Shown here in pieces: positions 37,072 through 50,291 of a stretch of 64,000 bases of DNA. The notes below the pieces were generated by a model. It had not been told where the DNA came from. It made no database searches and was given only the letters and a program-made list of their open reading frames with translations. Each line of letters begins with the position of its first letter. Within the stretch, counting starts at the first letter, position 1. The position numbers and the translations under genes are program-made. The stretch is from Psoroptes ovis (lineage: Eukaryota > Arthropoda > Arachnida > Sarcoptiformes > Psoroptidae). The stretch covers positions 1,056,501 through 1,120,500 of the forward strand of contig PQWQ01000007.1 of the NCBI GenBank assembly GCA_002943765.1, in the 5' to 3' direction.

Positions 37072-40000
37072 ATGGAATCATCATCATCATCATCGTCAGC
37101 AATAATAAATTATAATCAAATCAATTTTGTTGATAATTGTTCATTCAATCAATTGAATAATCATTCAAATAATTTATATCAAAATACAATGATCAATCCA
37201 GATCAATTAATTGTGCCATCATCAATGATGAATCATCGCAATGATTTGTATGAAAATATTCCAAATACCATCAATGACATCGATGATATCGATGATATCG
37301 ATGATGATGATGATGAATTAGCATTAACATTATCATCATCGACGATTAATAATCACCAACAACAGCAGCAACAACAACAAATACGTTCACAATCAAGAAT
37401 GTCAATTTCACATGATAAAGGCCTGTTGAATATGCCTGGACAAAATAATTGTTTTTTAAATAGTGCCGTACAGGTAAGCTAATGGTTGATTGATTGATTT
37501 GTATTTTTCAAATTTTCAATTTTTAAATTTTAAAACCTGAGAAATCAATCAATTGATTGATATCGTGTGAATCAATCATTTGAATCAATTTTGATTCAGA
37601 GAGAAACATTATGCAAAATAAATGAAAATGTTTCCAAAATATCTCCACATTTTAGAATTCAAACAATGTAATTTTAATTAGAAAAAAATTTGAATAATAT
37701 TAAAAATATAAATCAAAGATTTACAAAAAATCCTTGCATTTGAAATCATTTGCAGCAAATTTATTTTTAAATAAATGAATAAATGAAAACCTTGGACAAG
37801 ATTTTAATGGATTTTTTGTGCTTTGTTTTAATATATTTTAATGATTTGCTTTGCTTTATTTCGCTTTGTTTTTTGGCTGTAAATTCATTGAATAATGAAA
37901 TAAATTAAACATTTGAAACATTCAAATTCAAAAAAACGAAAAAAAATTGAAAATATTAGGTCGTCCGAAAAGTTCATTCCGCTCAATCAATAAAGTAGCT
38001 CATGAAAATCGGCCAAAACTTTTTGGACAACCTGTTACATTTCATCCATTAATTTTACACATTATACATTGATTTGTATAGTCTTGAATTCATTGATTTT
38101 TAGTACACAGTCTCAATGGTCATTTTGAGCTGAATTGATTTAATCCGAAAAAAAAATTTTTTCTCAAAAAAAAAACTTTGACAGCTTTAGGTGTTTTTAT
38201 AATTTTCTTGTTATGATTTTTGATTGAATCAATCAATCAATGAAATTAATGAACAATTTTGAATAATTCAAAAAAACCTTTGAGTAATGTATTTGTATAT
38301 CAGCGCTTAAAAAATCTAAATCAATTTCAAATCATTACGATGAAAATTGAAACAAAGTTCGCACCTTCAAATTATTTTTCCTTCTTAATTACCATTAATC
38401 ATTACCATCATTGACCGTATTCATTGACCGTATTCGATCAAAAGAAGATAATTTGGAGCATTTTTATTCGAAAGATTCGAATCAAAATTAGTTCAAATTT
38501 GTTCATTCATTCGCAATGAACATTTGAATCAAATATCACTGATTATAATTATCATTTGTGGGGACTAATTCATGACATTTTGTTTCAAAATACAATGTTG
38601 AAACAATGTTCCAAAATTGTAACGAATCGTAACAACGAAGACGAAGAATTTATGAATTCAAACAAACAATGAAATATGTATCAATGATGATAATAACATT
38701 TAATGATAATGATAATAATGGTGATTATTATGATGATGATGATACTTATGAGATCATTTGATGATGATGAGGAGGAGGATGATGATGATGATACTTATTT
38801 GTTATCATTATTAGCTTTGTTGAAAAATATAATCCATTGTTTTATTCATTTGAAAAATGAATGAATGAAACGAATGAATGAATGAATGAATGATAATAAA
38901 TAAACATTTATTTATTTATTTATTTATTTATTCATTTATTACATAATTATAAATTTAAAAATATATAATTAAATTGTACATTTTAATGATAATAATAATA
39001 TTATCATTATCATTTTATTGTTGTCAATGTAAAATGAGTTTTATATTCATATCTTTTATGGACTCGATTTCAAATTTCACAACTCTTCAAGCACTTTTGG
39101 ACACATTTATAATTTCCAATTTTTCAATCATCCATTGAAACGTGCAGTCGCCGATTGATGATTGAAAAATACGATGAAAACGAAAATCTTTCGGACCATT
39201 GTTTGGTGATCCAAGGAAATTTGACATGTCTGGTGATTTTGATTACAAATATTTCGATGTTTCTCATCAAAATTTCTCACCATAGACACCAAGCATCATC
39301 ATTAATTTATCAATCAAAAATTTTACATTTTAACAAGAAAATTACCTAGGAACTAGTGAGATTATCTTCTTTAAATTATAGCCTATCGATAGTATAATAG
39401 TGCGTGTATTTGAATGGTCAAATGGACCAACATAAACAGTGATGATAATGATAGATTTGGATCAGAAATCATTTTCAGCCGAAAATAATAATAATCATTA
39501 ATAATACATGATTGAAAATATCAATCAATCATTCGATTTTTGTGTTTTTCATTAATCAAAGAAATTCAATAATCTTTGATTCAATTAATAACTTGTCTAT
39601 GGTTTGTTTTGTTGTGGTCGATTTCATTAAATCGATATGAACCACGATTAAATTTTAATTTCGTACGAAAATAAACCATGGAAAAGCATTTCGTTTGAAA
39701 GATCGATCGTCAGTCATCGCCATTTGACTGATTCGTGCATTTTATTCGCAATTTTTAGCTCGATTCATTCATGTATTCGATGTATTAATGAATTAATTAA
39801 TTAATTTTAGAAAAACTTTACGCATTAATTTTAGAGAATTATGAAAGTATTCAGCATTTCAACAACAACAATGTTTCATCAAATATTATGATTTATTTTT
39901 CCGAAAGTCTATTTGTAATCATTTGATCACCAGTGTGACTGTGTGTGTGGTTTCGCTGTTTGTTTAAATTAACAGCAAAAAACATCACTGATAACAACCA

Positions 40001-43000
40001 GTGAATCTTGATGAACCTTTATCTAGATTGATGAATTTTTCCATGCATCCATTCGGCCACCAAACATCCATGTACGAATCAGCCACCGTCTTAGCCGCCA
40101 ATAGACAATGGGTCGCCTTAACCGATTCGAAATCACCCGAAATAAAATTGAAAATTTACAAATTTTTACCTTCGTGGATTTTCAATGATTTTTTTTTGTA
40201 TTAAATTTTATTATGAAATTTCAAAATATCCTTATAAATATTCATATTACAAAACTACATACGAAACCTCAAAAAAAAACTAAAAATAAACACAACAAAT
40301 CATAAATCATAAGTCGAAGAGATAGCGAGAGACCATAACCTAATAAAAATTAAAGAAAACTTTACTTTGATTTTTTTTATGACCAAACATCGTATCGAGT
40401 AAAAATAAAACCAAAATCTTTAATCTTTGAAATCTTCAATTATTATTCAAGAAGGAAGAGAATTTCAAATAGTAAAACATATCAAATTTAAATGAAAATT
40501 AATGATGATTGCAGCTGATAATACATACAACACAGAGAAAGAGAGATAGATAGACAAAGAGATAAGATTAACAGGATTCCAATTTTCTATATTATCATCA
40601 TCATCATCAAATACCATACAATACCATTTGATCATGTATCTACAATATATGTGAAAGTCTCACCTATTTTAGGTGTGTTTCGATTCGATTCAAATTGCAT
40701 CAATTTGAATCTTGATGCAATTTGAATTGAAATGTTGATTTCTATCATCATCGACATCATCATCAACAGCAATAACCGATGACCATCGATGTTTAAATTA
40801 CTTCTTTTGATAAGGATTTGTGCACAATTGTTTCGTATATTCGGCAATTCTTTTTTTTGATTCAATTCGATCGTATATTGATGCAATAATTGCAACAAGA
40901 ATTGGTATTAAAATAAAACAAATAAAATGACTTAATAATCAAACATATTTGATTCGTTGATTTTGTTTGTTTGATTATTCATTCTTTGTTTGATGGAATC
41001 ATGATGATAACAGATGATGATGAAGAATTATAAATGAATGAATGAATGAATGATGAACATTGAAGATCAAGTCAAAAAAAAAATTGATCGACCATAAACA
41101 AGTACTAAACAAACAAATTTTTTTGATCAACTTTGATTGATCAGAGAAGATTTTTTGATCAAAGATTTTCGATCGAAATATTTTCGACCCTGCATAAAAA
41201 ATAAATATTTTGACGATAATAACAATAATAATAATAATGATTACCACTGAAAGATGAACAAATAATTATTCCCCGAAAAATAAATTGTTAATGAAAAATG
41301 CATGAATTTAGATCGATCAAAAAAATTGATATTGAATCGATTGATAAAATTCAAAGATAACATTGAACATACATTGATCATTGATACATGCATTGATGGT
41401 AGTAGTGTTTACATTCAAAAAAATAAAGAAATAAATAATTGATCAAAGATTTTTAATCAATTTCGGCTCAATCAATTTTTAATCTTTTGATTCCTGGCCG
41501 GCCAATCAAAACATTGAAAATTTTTGATTTAAAAAATCAAAATTAAACAAAATAGAAAAATCGAATAATTATTCGATCAATCGATCGAGATCGATCGCGA
41601 ATCGATCATGATTTAATTCAGATCTCACATATGCAATTAACTAAAAATTGAGATTGAAAATTTTCAATTCATTCACTCAGCTCAGCCATTCATTCGATTG
41701 ATTAATTCATTCAATACTTTTCAATCTTGGCCATCATTGACCATCTTTGATCTATTTTCATTATTATTCGATGATGATCTATTTAAAACTAGATTGGCCA
41801 ATGAAATTTGCTTCGCATGAAAACTTGAATCATGCATCTTGAAAAGACATTATTATCATCATCATCATGATCTGTATCCGTGTTGTTTGATAGATTTTCA
41901 ACAACGAAATTTCCATCATTCAACAACGATGCATTGATGAACATCTTTTGTTGCATCTGATTTGTGTACGATGATATTCAATGCACACACACACACACAC
42001 AAACACATGCACAAAGATAAATGCACACGTTTATAGTCTTAAATCATCTTAAACATCTCGCATCCAAAGCATTTTCTTTGTTTTTTGTTTTCTCTGATTA
42101 TTTTGTTTCATATTTCGTTCATTCATTCACATAAAACAAACGAACGAATCGTACGAAATCAGTTTCTTTTGTTTGATTTGATTAGTTTTCTTGCGAAGTT
42201 CTCCGTTGATTTTGAATTTCAATTCAAATTTTTGAACTAAAACACACTGAGAATCAACAAGTGTTTTTGTTTTTTAGCGACTTGTCTTGTCCATTGAACG
42301 AGAGAAACAATGTGCTTGAACGAGAATGAAATTTCATTCATTCATTCATAGAAAATTCAAATAATGTAAAACTCAAATAATGGTGGAAAAATCAAGTTTC
42401 ATAATTCTTATCTTTGAAAAAAAAGATTGTTTAGATTTAATCATCATTATCATTATAATCATTATGATTTATTAGATTACAATCTCGATCGAATGGTGTT
42501 TACGTACACGGAATCAATTGGTCATTGAATTCAATTCAATACAATTGCTTCGTATTCATTGTTTCTTTGTTTTTTCTTCGCATATTTTCGATTTCAGATC
42601 TTCAAGAATTACCAATTAAATGATGGTCAATTGCTCAAGATGAATTGGATTTAAAGATGTTTTCACTTTTTGAATTTGATTTCTTTTGAATTTAGAAAAC
42701 TGACTCATAACATCTTCAAATCAAACGAAATTAAATGGAAAAATAATGAGAATTATCTTGATATTCAAATCTTTGATCCTGGTGTTCTGTTTTCTTGGTA
42801 TTTTTCTTTTGAATTTTCCAAATAATTAATGAGGATTCAATTCAATGTTTTTCAATATTCAAAATCAGATATTCAATGCATGAATAGTCAAATGCTTGCA
42901 GTTGTGTATTGTGACCCTTGATTTTTCAAAAAATAATGATTTTTTAATGGTTTGTTTTGGTTCATTTGAGTCTTTGAAATCATTGTTGTTGGTCAAATGC

Positions 43001-46000
43001 TCGGAATTTGTGTAATTTGTTTTCGTTTGAGGTTTTAGTTTTGAAACATTTCTATTGTTTTTATATTATCTGCCACAACAACATTAAATACATGATTGAT
43101 CAGATATCCATTGACGAATCGAAGAGGTATAACCTTTGAAAATGATGTAAAAACCTTCAACCCTTGAAATAGTGATCAATCAAAGTGAAATCAATGCAAA
43201 AGGTGTAAAAATGAATAATCATTGATATAAAATTTTGACAGGTAATCTCAGAAACAGAAAAAATGGCGTCCAAACAAATTGAAAATCAAAATGAGCTCAT
43301 TTCATTTCGATTATTTCTTAAAATTATGAATTATTATTATGGATTTCAACACCTTTCGAACATTGTTATTATTTATACCTTGTCATTATACCTTATAACC
43401 TCAACGAGATATGATCAATAGTCGAATGGCAGTTTCGAAACGAAACAATACTTGTAATTTTCGAATGAAATGAATTCCGATTCATAATTTTGATAAAAAA
43501 TGAAATTATTAATTATATATTATTCAATGAATTGATTCAAATCATTGATATTGAAATTGATTGATATTTATTCATGAAAATTTTCACATAGAAAATCAGA
43601 CAAAAAAAATCTCAATTGATTTATGATCAAAATCTATTCTTTATTATTGACAATAATAAATTGATTCTTGTTTTCCATTGTATCTTGACATTGAAATCAG
43701 CAACATTTCAGTTCATTTTTAACGAGACTTATTTTTAAATATACGAGACAGCAAACGATGCTTCGAATCTTTGTTCTGATTTCTGGATTATTTCTGTTCA
43801 TTTCACTTATTCATTCATTTTAAATCTCGAGTATTGAAGCATGTCAGACAACGACAAGTAAACAAACAAACAAACGAAAACCATTCAAATCATTAAGTCA
43901 AAAATAATGGAAAAAGAAAATGAAAAATTTCAATGAGATTCAATTGATTTTGATTGAATCATTTCATTGTGAATCTCATTCAAAATTCGTCATTGAATAT
44001 TTTTGCTTTATATTCAAAAAAATTCAAAATAGAACTGATCTATTCTTGAATGATCAATGAATATCAGTTCTTGGTCGTTTTCAAATTTTAAACTTGAAAA
44101 ATTTTCAATGAAAATCAATTCAATGAAAAAATACCATAAATTGTGCAATATACACGAAGCTACTTGCTACAAACTTGACCTGCTCTTCGTATAACTTTGT
44201 TATACTTACCATTTAATAATAGATTCAATCAATGTGATGTTAATTAAAAGCCAAAAAAAAAAATCATTAAATAAAAAGATTAATGGTTTAAGGGCTATTC
44301 ATTCTTAATAATGAATGATTTTGCTACCTGCTTTTACCTGACTTGGAAATCAATGGAATAAATAATTAAGTCTTTTGAATTCATTGAGATAATAATAAAT
44401 TGAATTGAAATGAAGAAATAAATGAAAATTTAAATTATTTTGTTAAGAATTATTTATTTCTTTCTTTTGAAATTCACTGATGATGTAGATCACATCATTA
44501 TTATTTAGGATTATGATAATCGTGAACAATGAGATTTCTCCGGAGAACAGCTTCAGTGAATCAATCAATTGAATCTCGATTAAAATGTGTTCAAAAAAAA
44601 CTGCATGAAATTGAAAATTTTAAGACCTCAAAAAACTAATTTTTAAAATTCCAATTATTATTATTATCATCCTCACACAGGTTCTATGGCATTTAGACAT
44701 ATTTCGACGAAGTTTTCGTGAATTGCAAGGACATGCTTGTATGAGTGATTCATGTATATTTTGTGCATTAAAGGTATGTTGTTTTTAAAGATGATGATTT
44801 ACTTTAATTCCCACTTTTTGACTTTAACCTGGCTCCGTATGCTAGTGATAATGGCGATGATTGAATCGTCGGACACACCTGTTGATTCAAACGATGTGTT
44901 TATTTATGGTTTATCTGTTCATTCGTTTATTCATTAAAATTTATCGTTTTTTTTCTGTACGATTCAATGCGATAATTTATTATTGGCCACCCACATGATT
45001 TGTGTGGATACAATATCAACAACGAATGAACGAAAATTTCATTTTTCAAAAGTCTTTTTTTTCAAAAATTATCATATATCATTTCCGAATCTTGTTGCTT
45101 CTTCTTCAAAAATACCATATTTTATATGGAAAATAGTCCATTTCTAATTTCAAATTTTTTCGTTTTTTAAAAATAGGAATTATTTAATCAATTTCAATGC
45201 AGTACCGAAACAGCATTACCACCCGATACATTACGTTTTGCATTATCACAATCATCAATTAATGATCAACGTAAATTTCGTCTTGGTTACATGGATGATG
45301 CTGCTGAATGTTTTGTAAGTTTATGCATTTATTCGTTTATTCATAGGTTCATAGGTTCATTCATCATTATTTTACCAAAAACGAAAATTCTCACATGTCC
45401 ATCATAATATGTAATTCATTAGGGCAAATTGTCTAGCCATTAAACCTAATAAATTGTTACACATAATTCTTAACCCAAAAACTCAAAAAAAAAAAACATA
45501 TTTGAATTGGATGATTGCTCAACCATGAACATTTTTAGCTAAATATTAAACAATAATCATTACAACAATTATCATGTGAATTATGAATTTAGAATTGAAA
45601 GAAAATCGTACAATTATGATTGATTACAATGATAATGACCAATATGTTTAATGATGATAATAATAATTTCATATTATTTTCTTTATTTCTTTTCTTTTAT
45701 TTTATTTTTTCTCCTTTAAATATTCATTATCATGTGTTCCTATTCCCACATGATGATGATGATGATCATCAAAATGAATGGATGGATGGAACAATGAATG
45801 AATGAATGGATGGAAACAACAATAGGAAAACATCTTATTTCGTATACATTATCATATAACAAATAAAGAAATTGATTCAACAACATCAACGACAACATCA
45901 ACGACAACAATGACAACAATGAAATGTTTACCACATTGTATATCGCATGAAAAATTTTCAATGAATTTATATGAACAGGTATTTGAAAATGTATAATTTT

Positions 46001-49000
46001 GAAAATTAATATTTTAATATTTTATTATATGGTTGTCCGAAAAGTTCTGGCCGATTTGAATGAGCAACTCTATCGATTAAGCCGAATGAACTTTTCGGAC
46101 AGCCTAATATTTTAATGTGAATGAACACTTGATAAATGATAACCTTTATGTATTTCATTTTTTTTCCATGTCACATCAATGATAACAATCGTTATTGTTG
46201 TTGGTGGACAATTGAACAAAAATTGAACAAAAAAATCAAATGTTTTCTTCGAAATTTTGACATCAATGATTATTTCATTCATTTATTTTTCATTATTCAT
46301 TCATTATTTTCAAAAATTCAATTCAGATCAATTGTTATCAATGCGGTGCTACATCGAAACCATTCATTTTTTCACAAATGGTACATTATATTTCTACCTC
46401 GGCATTGTGTAATGCATCAGCAGCAACCGTTAATTTATCATCATCATCACTATCGAACAATACAAACTATCAAAATATAGCTGTCAATCAAATTATCAAT
46501 GACAACAACAATGACAATGATAATGGCGGCTGTACTGGTAAAACATTTGGACAATTGATCAAAATGGTCAATTCAATTGGAGATGTTCGTAATTGTCCAG
46601 TATGTGTGCTAGCTATAAATGATTTATCAATCATTTACTTTGATTTTTTAAAAATTTCTCTTTTTTTTTCGATGAAAATGTAGAAATCATGTGGAGCCAA
46701 AATGAATATCGAGAAAAAATTATTGAATAGACCTGACATCGTTAGCATTGGATTAGTATGGGATACTGATCATCCTACGCTATCGTTGATGAAAAATGTT
46801 TATCAATTAATCGATACGAATATTCGTTTGAATGAAGTAATTACAAAACGAGATAATAAAAATTTGATGAAAATTGATTTAATTAATTGATTAATTTTTT
46901 TCCAAAAAAATAGATATTCAATCTAAGTGAAACTCATGGCTATGATGATTGTGTGTATGATGAAAAACAAAATCTAAATCTAGTTGGTTTAGTAACATAT
47001 TATGGCAAACATTATAGTACATATATGTTCAATACAAAATTATCACAATGGGTTTATTTTGATGATGCTAATGTTCGTATGATCGGTACGAAATGGTCAT
47101 CAGTTGTCGATAAATGTATAAAAGGCCATTTTCAACCATTGCTATTGTTATATTCAAATCCTAATGCAAAAATTATTGATACACAATATGCGCTAAAAGA
47201 AAATATACCAATGACTGTTATTAATAGAAAACCAGTTGTTAGTCATAATAATAATAATGGTGAATCAGTCAATTCATCACCACCTTCAACTATGACAGTA
47301 ACAACCAAAACAATGCAATCACCAATACCACCGCCTATACCTCCACATGCACGAATTTCAAAATCATCATCATCCATAGAAACAAAAACTATGAAAAATT
47401 TAAATTCAGACTCAATTAGTCATCATTATCATCATAATACTCATTTGAATAATCAAAAGCAACATCAGCAGCAACAGCAACAGAATCCTTTATCTTATCA
47501 TCATAATGTTTCACATCATTACAATTCAGATGTGCCTGATTCACCATCGGCAACATCAACCGCTTCATATTTTAGTGATGTTGGTGCTGATTCAACAGAT
47601 GGTTATATTTCACGGAAAACTGTTGAAAACATAATCAAAATACAACAAAAATCTAAATCAAATTGTAAAAATAAATCCGATAATCTTGAAGTGAAATCAA
47701 TGATGAACACGAATAATAATAATAATATTTATTATAATCAAAAATATAATCGTAATAGTTCGAGTAGTCTTGAATCATTTGATTCTGTTGTTCGAAGTTC
47801 TAAATTAGTACAACGACAGCCAACACAGCAGCCACCATCATCTTCAATGATAATGAATGGTCATCAATTACAGCGAAGAGATTCAGGAAATTCGAGTAGT
47901 GAACGTGCATCAAGTGTATCGTCGAATGATACACCATATCATTATAGTCAACGACAACAATTGATGTCTAAAAATTCTCATCGTAATTCTCAATTATCAT
48001 CGAAAAATGCATCTGATCAAGGTTATGATTCATTTTCATTATCAAGTTCAGATAGTTATCCATCGACAATATCACCATCAAAGCTAAATAATCGCTTAAA
48101 ACAAATACCTGAAGATGAAAGTCAACTAATAGAAATGGTTGCTAATCTTACAACGATGGATGAATGTGATAAACTTTGTTCTGAAGCTGATATTCTATTG
48201 TTAAAATCACACGAAAAAGAACGTGAAGGTGATCTGCGTGCTGCGGCTGCATTAAGCGATTCAGCAGCGGCCAAAGCAAGATCAGCTATGGACATACCAT
48301 ACAGTAATCATCAAAAATTAATATCAGCCAAAATGAAACACAGTATGTGTGTAATGAGATCAACAAGTCTACATAAACGTGTTGTTGAGCTGGAAACGGA
48401 AGAAAAACGATTGCTGAAAGCAGCCGCAATTGAATCCGGTCATAGTAGACAATCAAGTCGAGATAGTAGTTATGGTCGACATAGTCGTCAATCTAGTCGT
48501 GATGCTAAAGATTCAACAAAATCATCGAATAAACAGCAATCACAGCAGCAACAGCAGCAAAACGATGATAATAATATGAATGAAATGATTAAATCAAAAA
48601 TAAATGATAATAAAAATTGGCCATCACCAGAAATCTATGCAACATTACCGAAAAAATCCAAAAGACCATCATCATCGACCATTTTGAAAGATCAAAAAAA
48701 TTCAATCATATATGATAATGTTGTGAATAAATTAAAAGATAAAATCAATAATAATAACAATAATAATGATGAATCGGTTTATGAAAATTTACCACAAACA
48801 ATCACAGTAGTAGCCAAAACGGCTAAATCAAATCAGATAAAATCACAAAATCATAAATCAAAATCATCAACAAAAATAATGATATCAGATTCAGAATTTA
48901 GTGATTATTATAGTGAATGGGAAATTGTTGGTAAGAAAAAAAATCAATTATCAACAAAACATTTTGATTCAAATAATTCGAATGGATGGCAAAGTTGTCG

Positions 49001-50291
49001 TGAAAATAATACTGATAGTGATATACAAGAATCACCATCATTGAAATCGAAATCATCGATCAATGGCCTCAACAAAAAATCTAATGCTAAAAATCAATGT
49101 AAAGTTAAGAAAAAATTAATGTTTGGCCATTTTTTGAAGACAAAAAATCAAAGTTTACCTGATCTTCGTGAAAAAATTCTACAATCTACCAGCAATGATA
49201 AAGATAATATCATCGATGAAAATGATTCCAGCCTGAATAAATCTAAATATGATGAAAATATTCAACGATCAGTTGCACAAATCAATGCAAAAGGTTTTCA
49301 TCAATCACATCGATCATTTGTTGCCGAGCAAGGTTTCAAATCGAAACCATTATTGATCAAAGTTAAGCCACCAGCAGTTGTAAGCGAATCAAAGAAACCA
49401 TTACCACCGCTTCCACTGCCACCGCTGCCATCTGCATCGACCACTGAAGATATGAAATTAGATAATGCTGTTTCTACGACAGCGCCACAACTGCAACCAA
49501 ATCTTAAACGTGAAAAACCTATACCACCAAAACGTAATCTATTTCTTGAAGAGCTGAATCGCAAACGCAATGAAATAATGAATCCAAATCGTAATGATAA
49601 AATTATTTATGGAAATCTTCATTCAGAAAATAAACCTCAATTCCAAAAACCAAAAATGAATCCACCGAAATCGAATCCGATTGAAATTTCTACGCAAGGA
49701 CCGACACCGGTACCAACATTAACGAATCGAAAACCAAGCATGTTTGAGATAACAAATTTGATTACGAAAAATTCACCATCACCATCACCACTATCATCCA
49801 CATCAATTATTCATGCACCAATACCGGTAAATCCAATTCATCAGATTACCGGTAAAGCAACGGCAAGAATTCCGAAACCACCAGATTATGAAACAACAAT
49901 CAAACGATTGAATCATCAAAAACAACAACAACAACAACAGTCGATGAATCCAATTTATACAAATATATCGACAAAATCAACAATAATTGAACAATGTACA
50001 AATTTTAATAATTCCAAATCGTCGATGATGATGATGAAAACACCAACAATCATTGCTAATAATGTTGCTAAACAAACAAACAGATCAATCAACGATAATA
50101 ATGATAATAGCAAACAATTGAATATTGCAAACAATGAAAAACATAAAAAAAGTGTAAAATTTTCCGATCAAATTGAATTGGTTGCTTGTGCCGATGATTT
50201 AGACATGGATAATGAACCACCATTACCAAATTTATTGTTGGAAAAAGTATTGGGTAAACAACAGAATATTGTTTATACAATGCATAAATAA
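37072..50291 (+). CDS. USP54: USP53/USP54 (echinus)-type ubiquitin-specific protease, complete
   Basis: Seven coding exons: 37072-37473, 44681-44773, 45177-45314, 45826-45978, 46327-46599, 46684-46836 and 46914-50291. All are phase 0 and total 4590 nt (1529 aa). The ATG at 37072 has G at +4, and reading upstream in this exon gives no better start. The USP domain starts at PGQNNCFLNSAVQVLWHLD (Cys box, C127), with zinc-type pairs CYQC and CPKSC in exons 5-6. The His box is LVTYYGKHYSTYMF (H437), followed by YFDDANV. This order and wording match vertebrate USP53/USP54 and Drosophila echinus. A helical region at about 805-920 (MDECDKLCSEAD...) is the conserved post-USP segment of that family. 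The rest is low-complexity, with poly-Q, Pro-rich segments and a conserved-looking SVKFSDQIELV near the end. The family was long called inactive; recent work reports K63-directed deubiquitinase activity. Drosophila echinus acts in retinal cell death and cell sorting. Intron 1 is 7.2 kb; the others are 77-511 bp except intron 3/4-scale variants. Confidence 0.95.
37474..44680 (+). other. 7.2-kb intron 1 of the USP54 gene
   Basis: The intron lies between a GTAAGC donor and a CCTCACACAG acceptor. It contains one 80-bp palindromic element (37956-38035), GAT/ATG repeats near 38690-38800, AATG/TTTA repeats at 38870-38935 and a (CA)n tract near 41983-42002. A GC-richer stretch near 40000-40200 carries a short open frame. 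No other gene was recognised. Confidence 0.7.
37956..38035 (+). mobile_element. 80-bp mariner-type MITE inside USP54 intron 1, asymmetric family
   Basis: TA precedes TTAGGTCGTCCGAAAAGTTC, then ATTCCGCTCAATC; the right arm is AAACTTTTTGGACAACCTG. It lies 0.5 kb inside the intron. Confidence 0.87.
46029..46107 (-). mobile_element. 80-bp mariner-type MITE inside USP54 intron 4, asymmetric family
   Basis: ATGGTTGTCCGAAAAGTTCT then GGCCGATTTG, ending GAACTTTTCGGACAGCCTAA and followed by TA. It occupies a quarter of the 348-bp intron. Confidence 0.87.
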
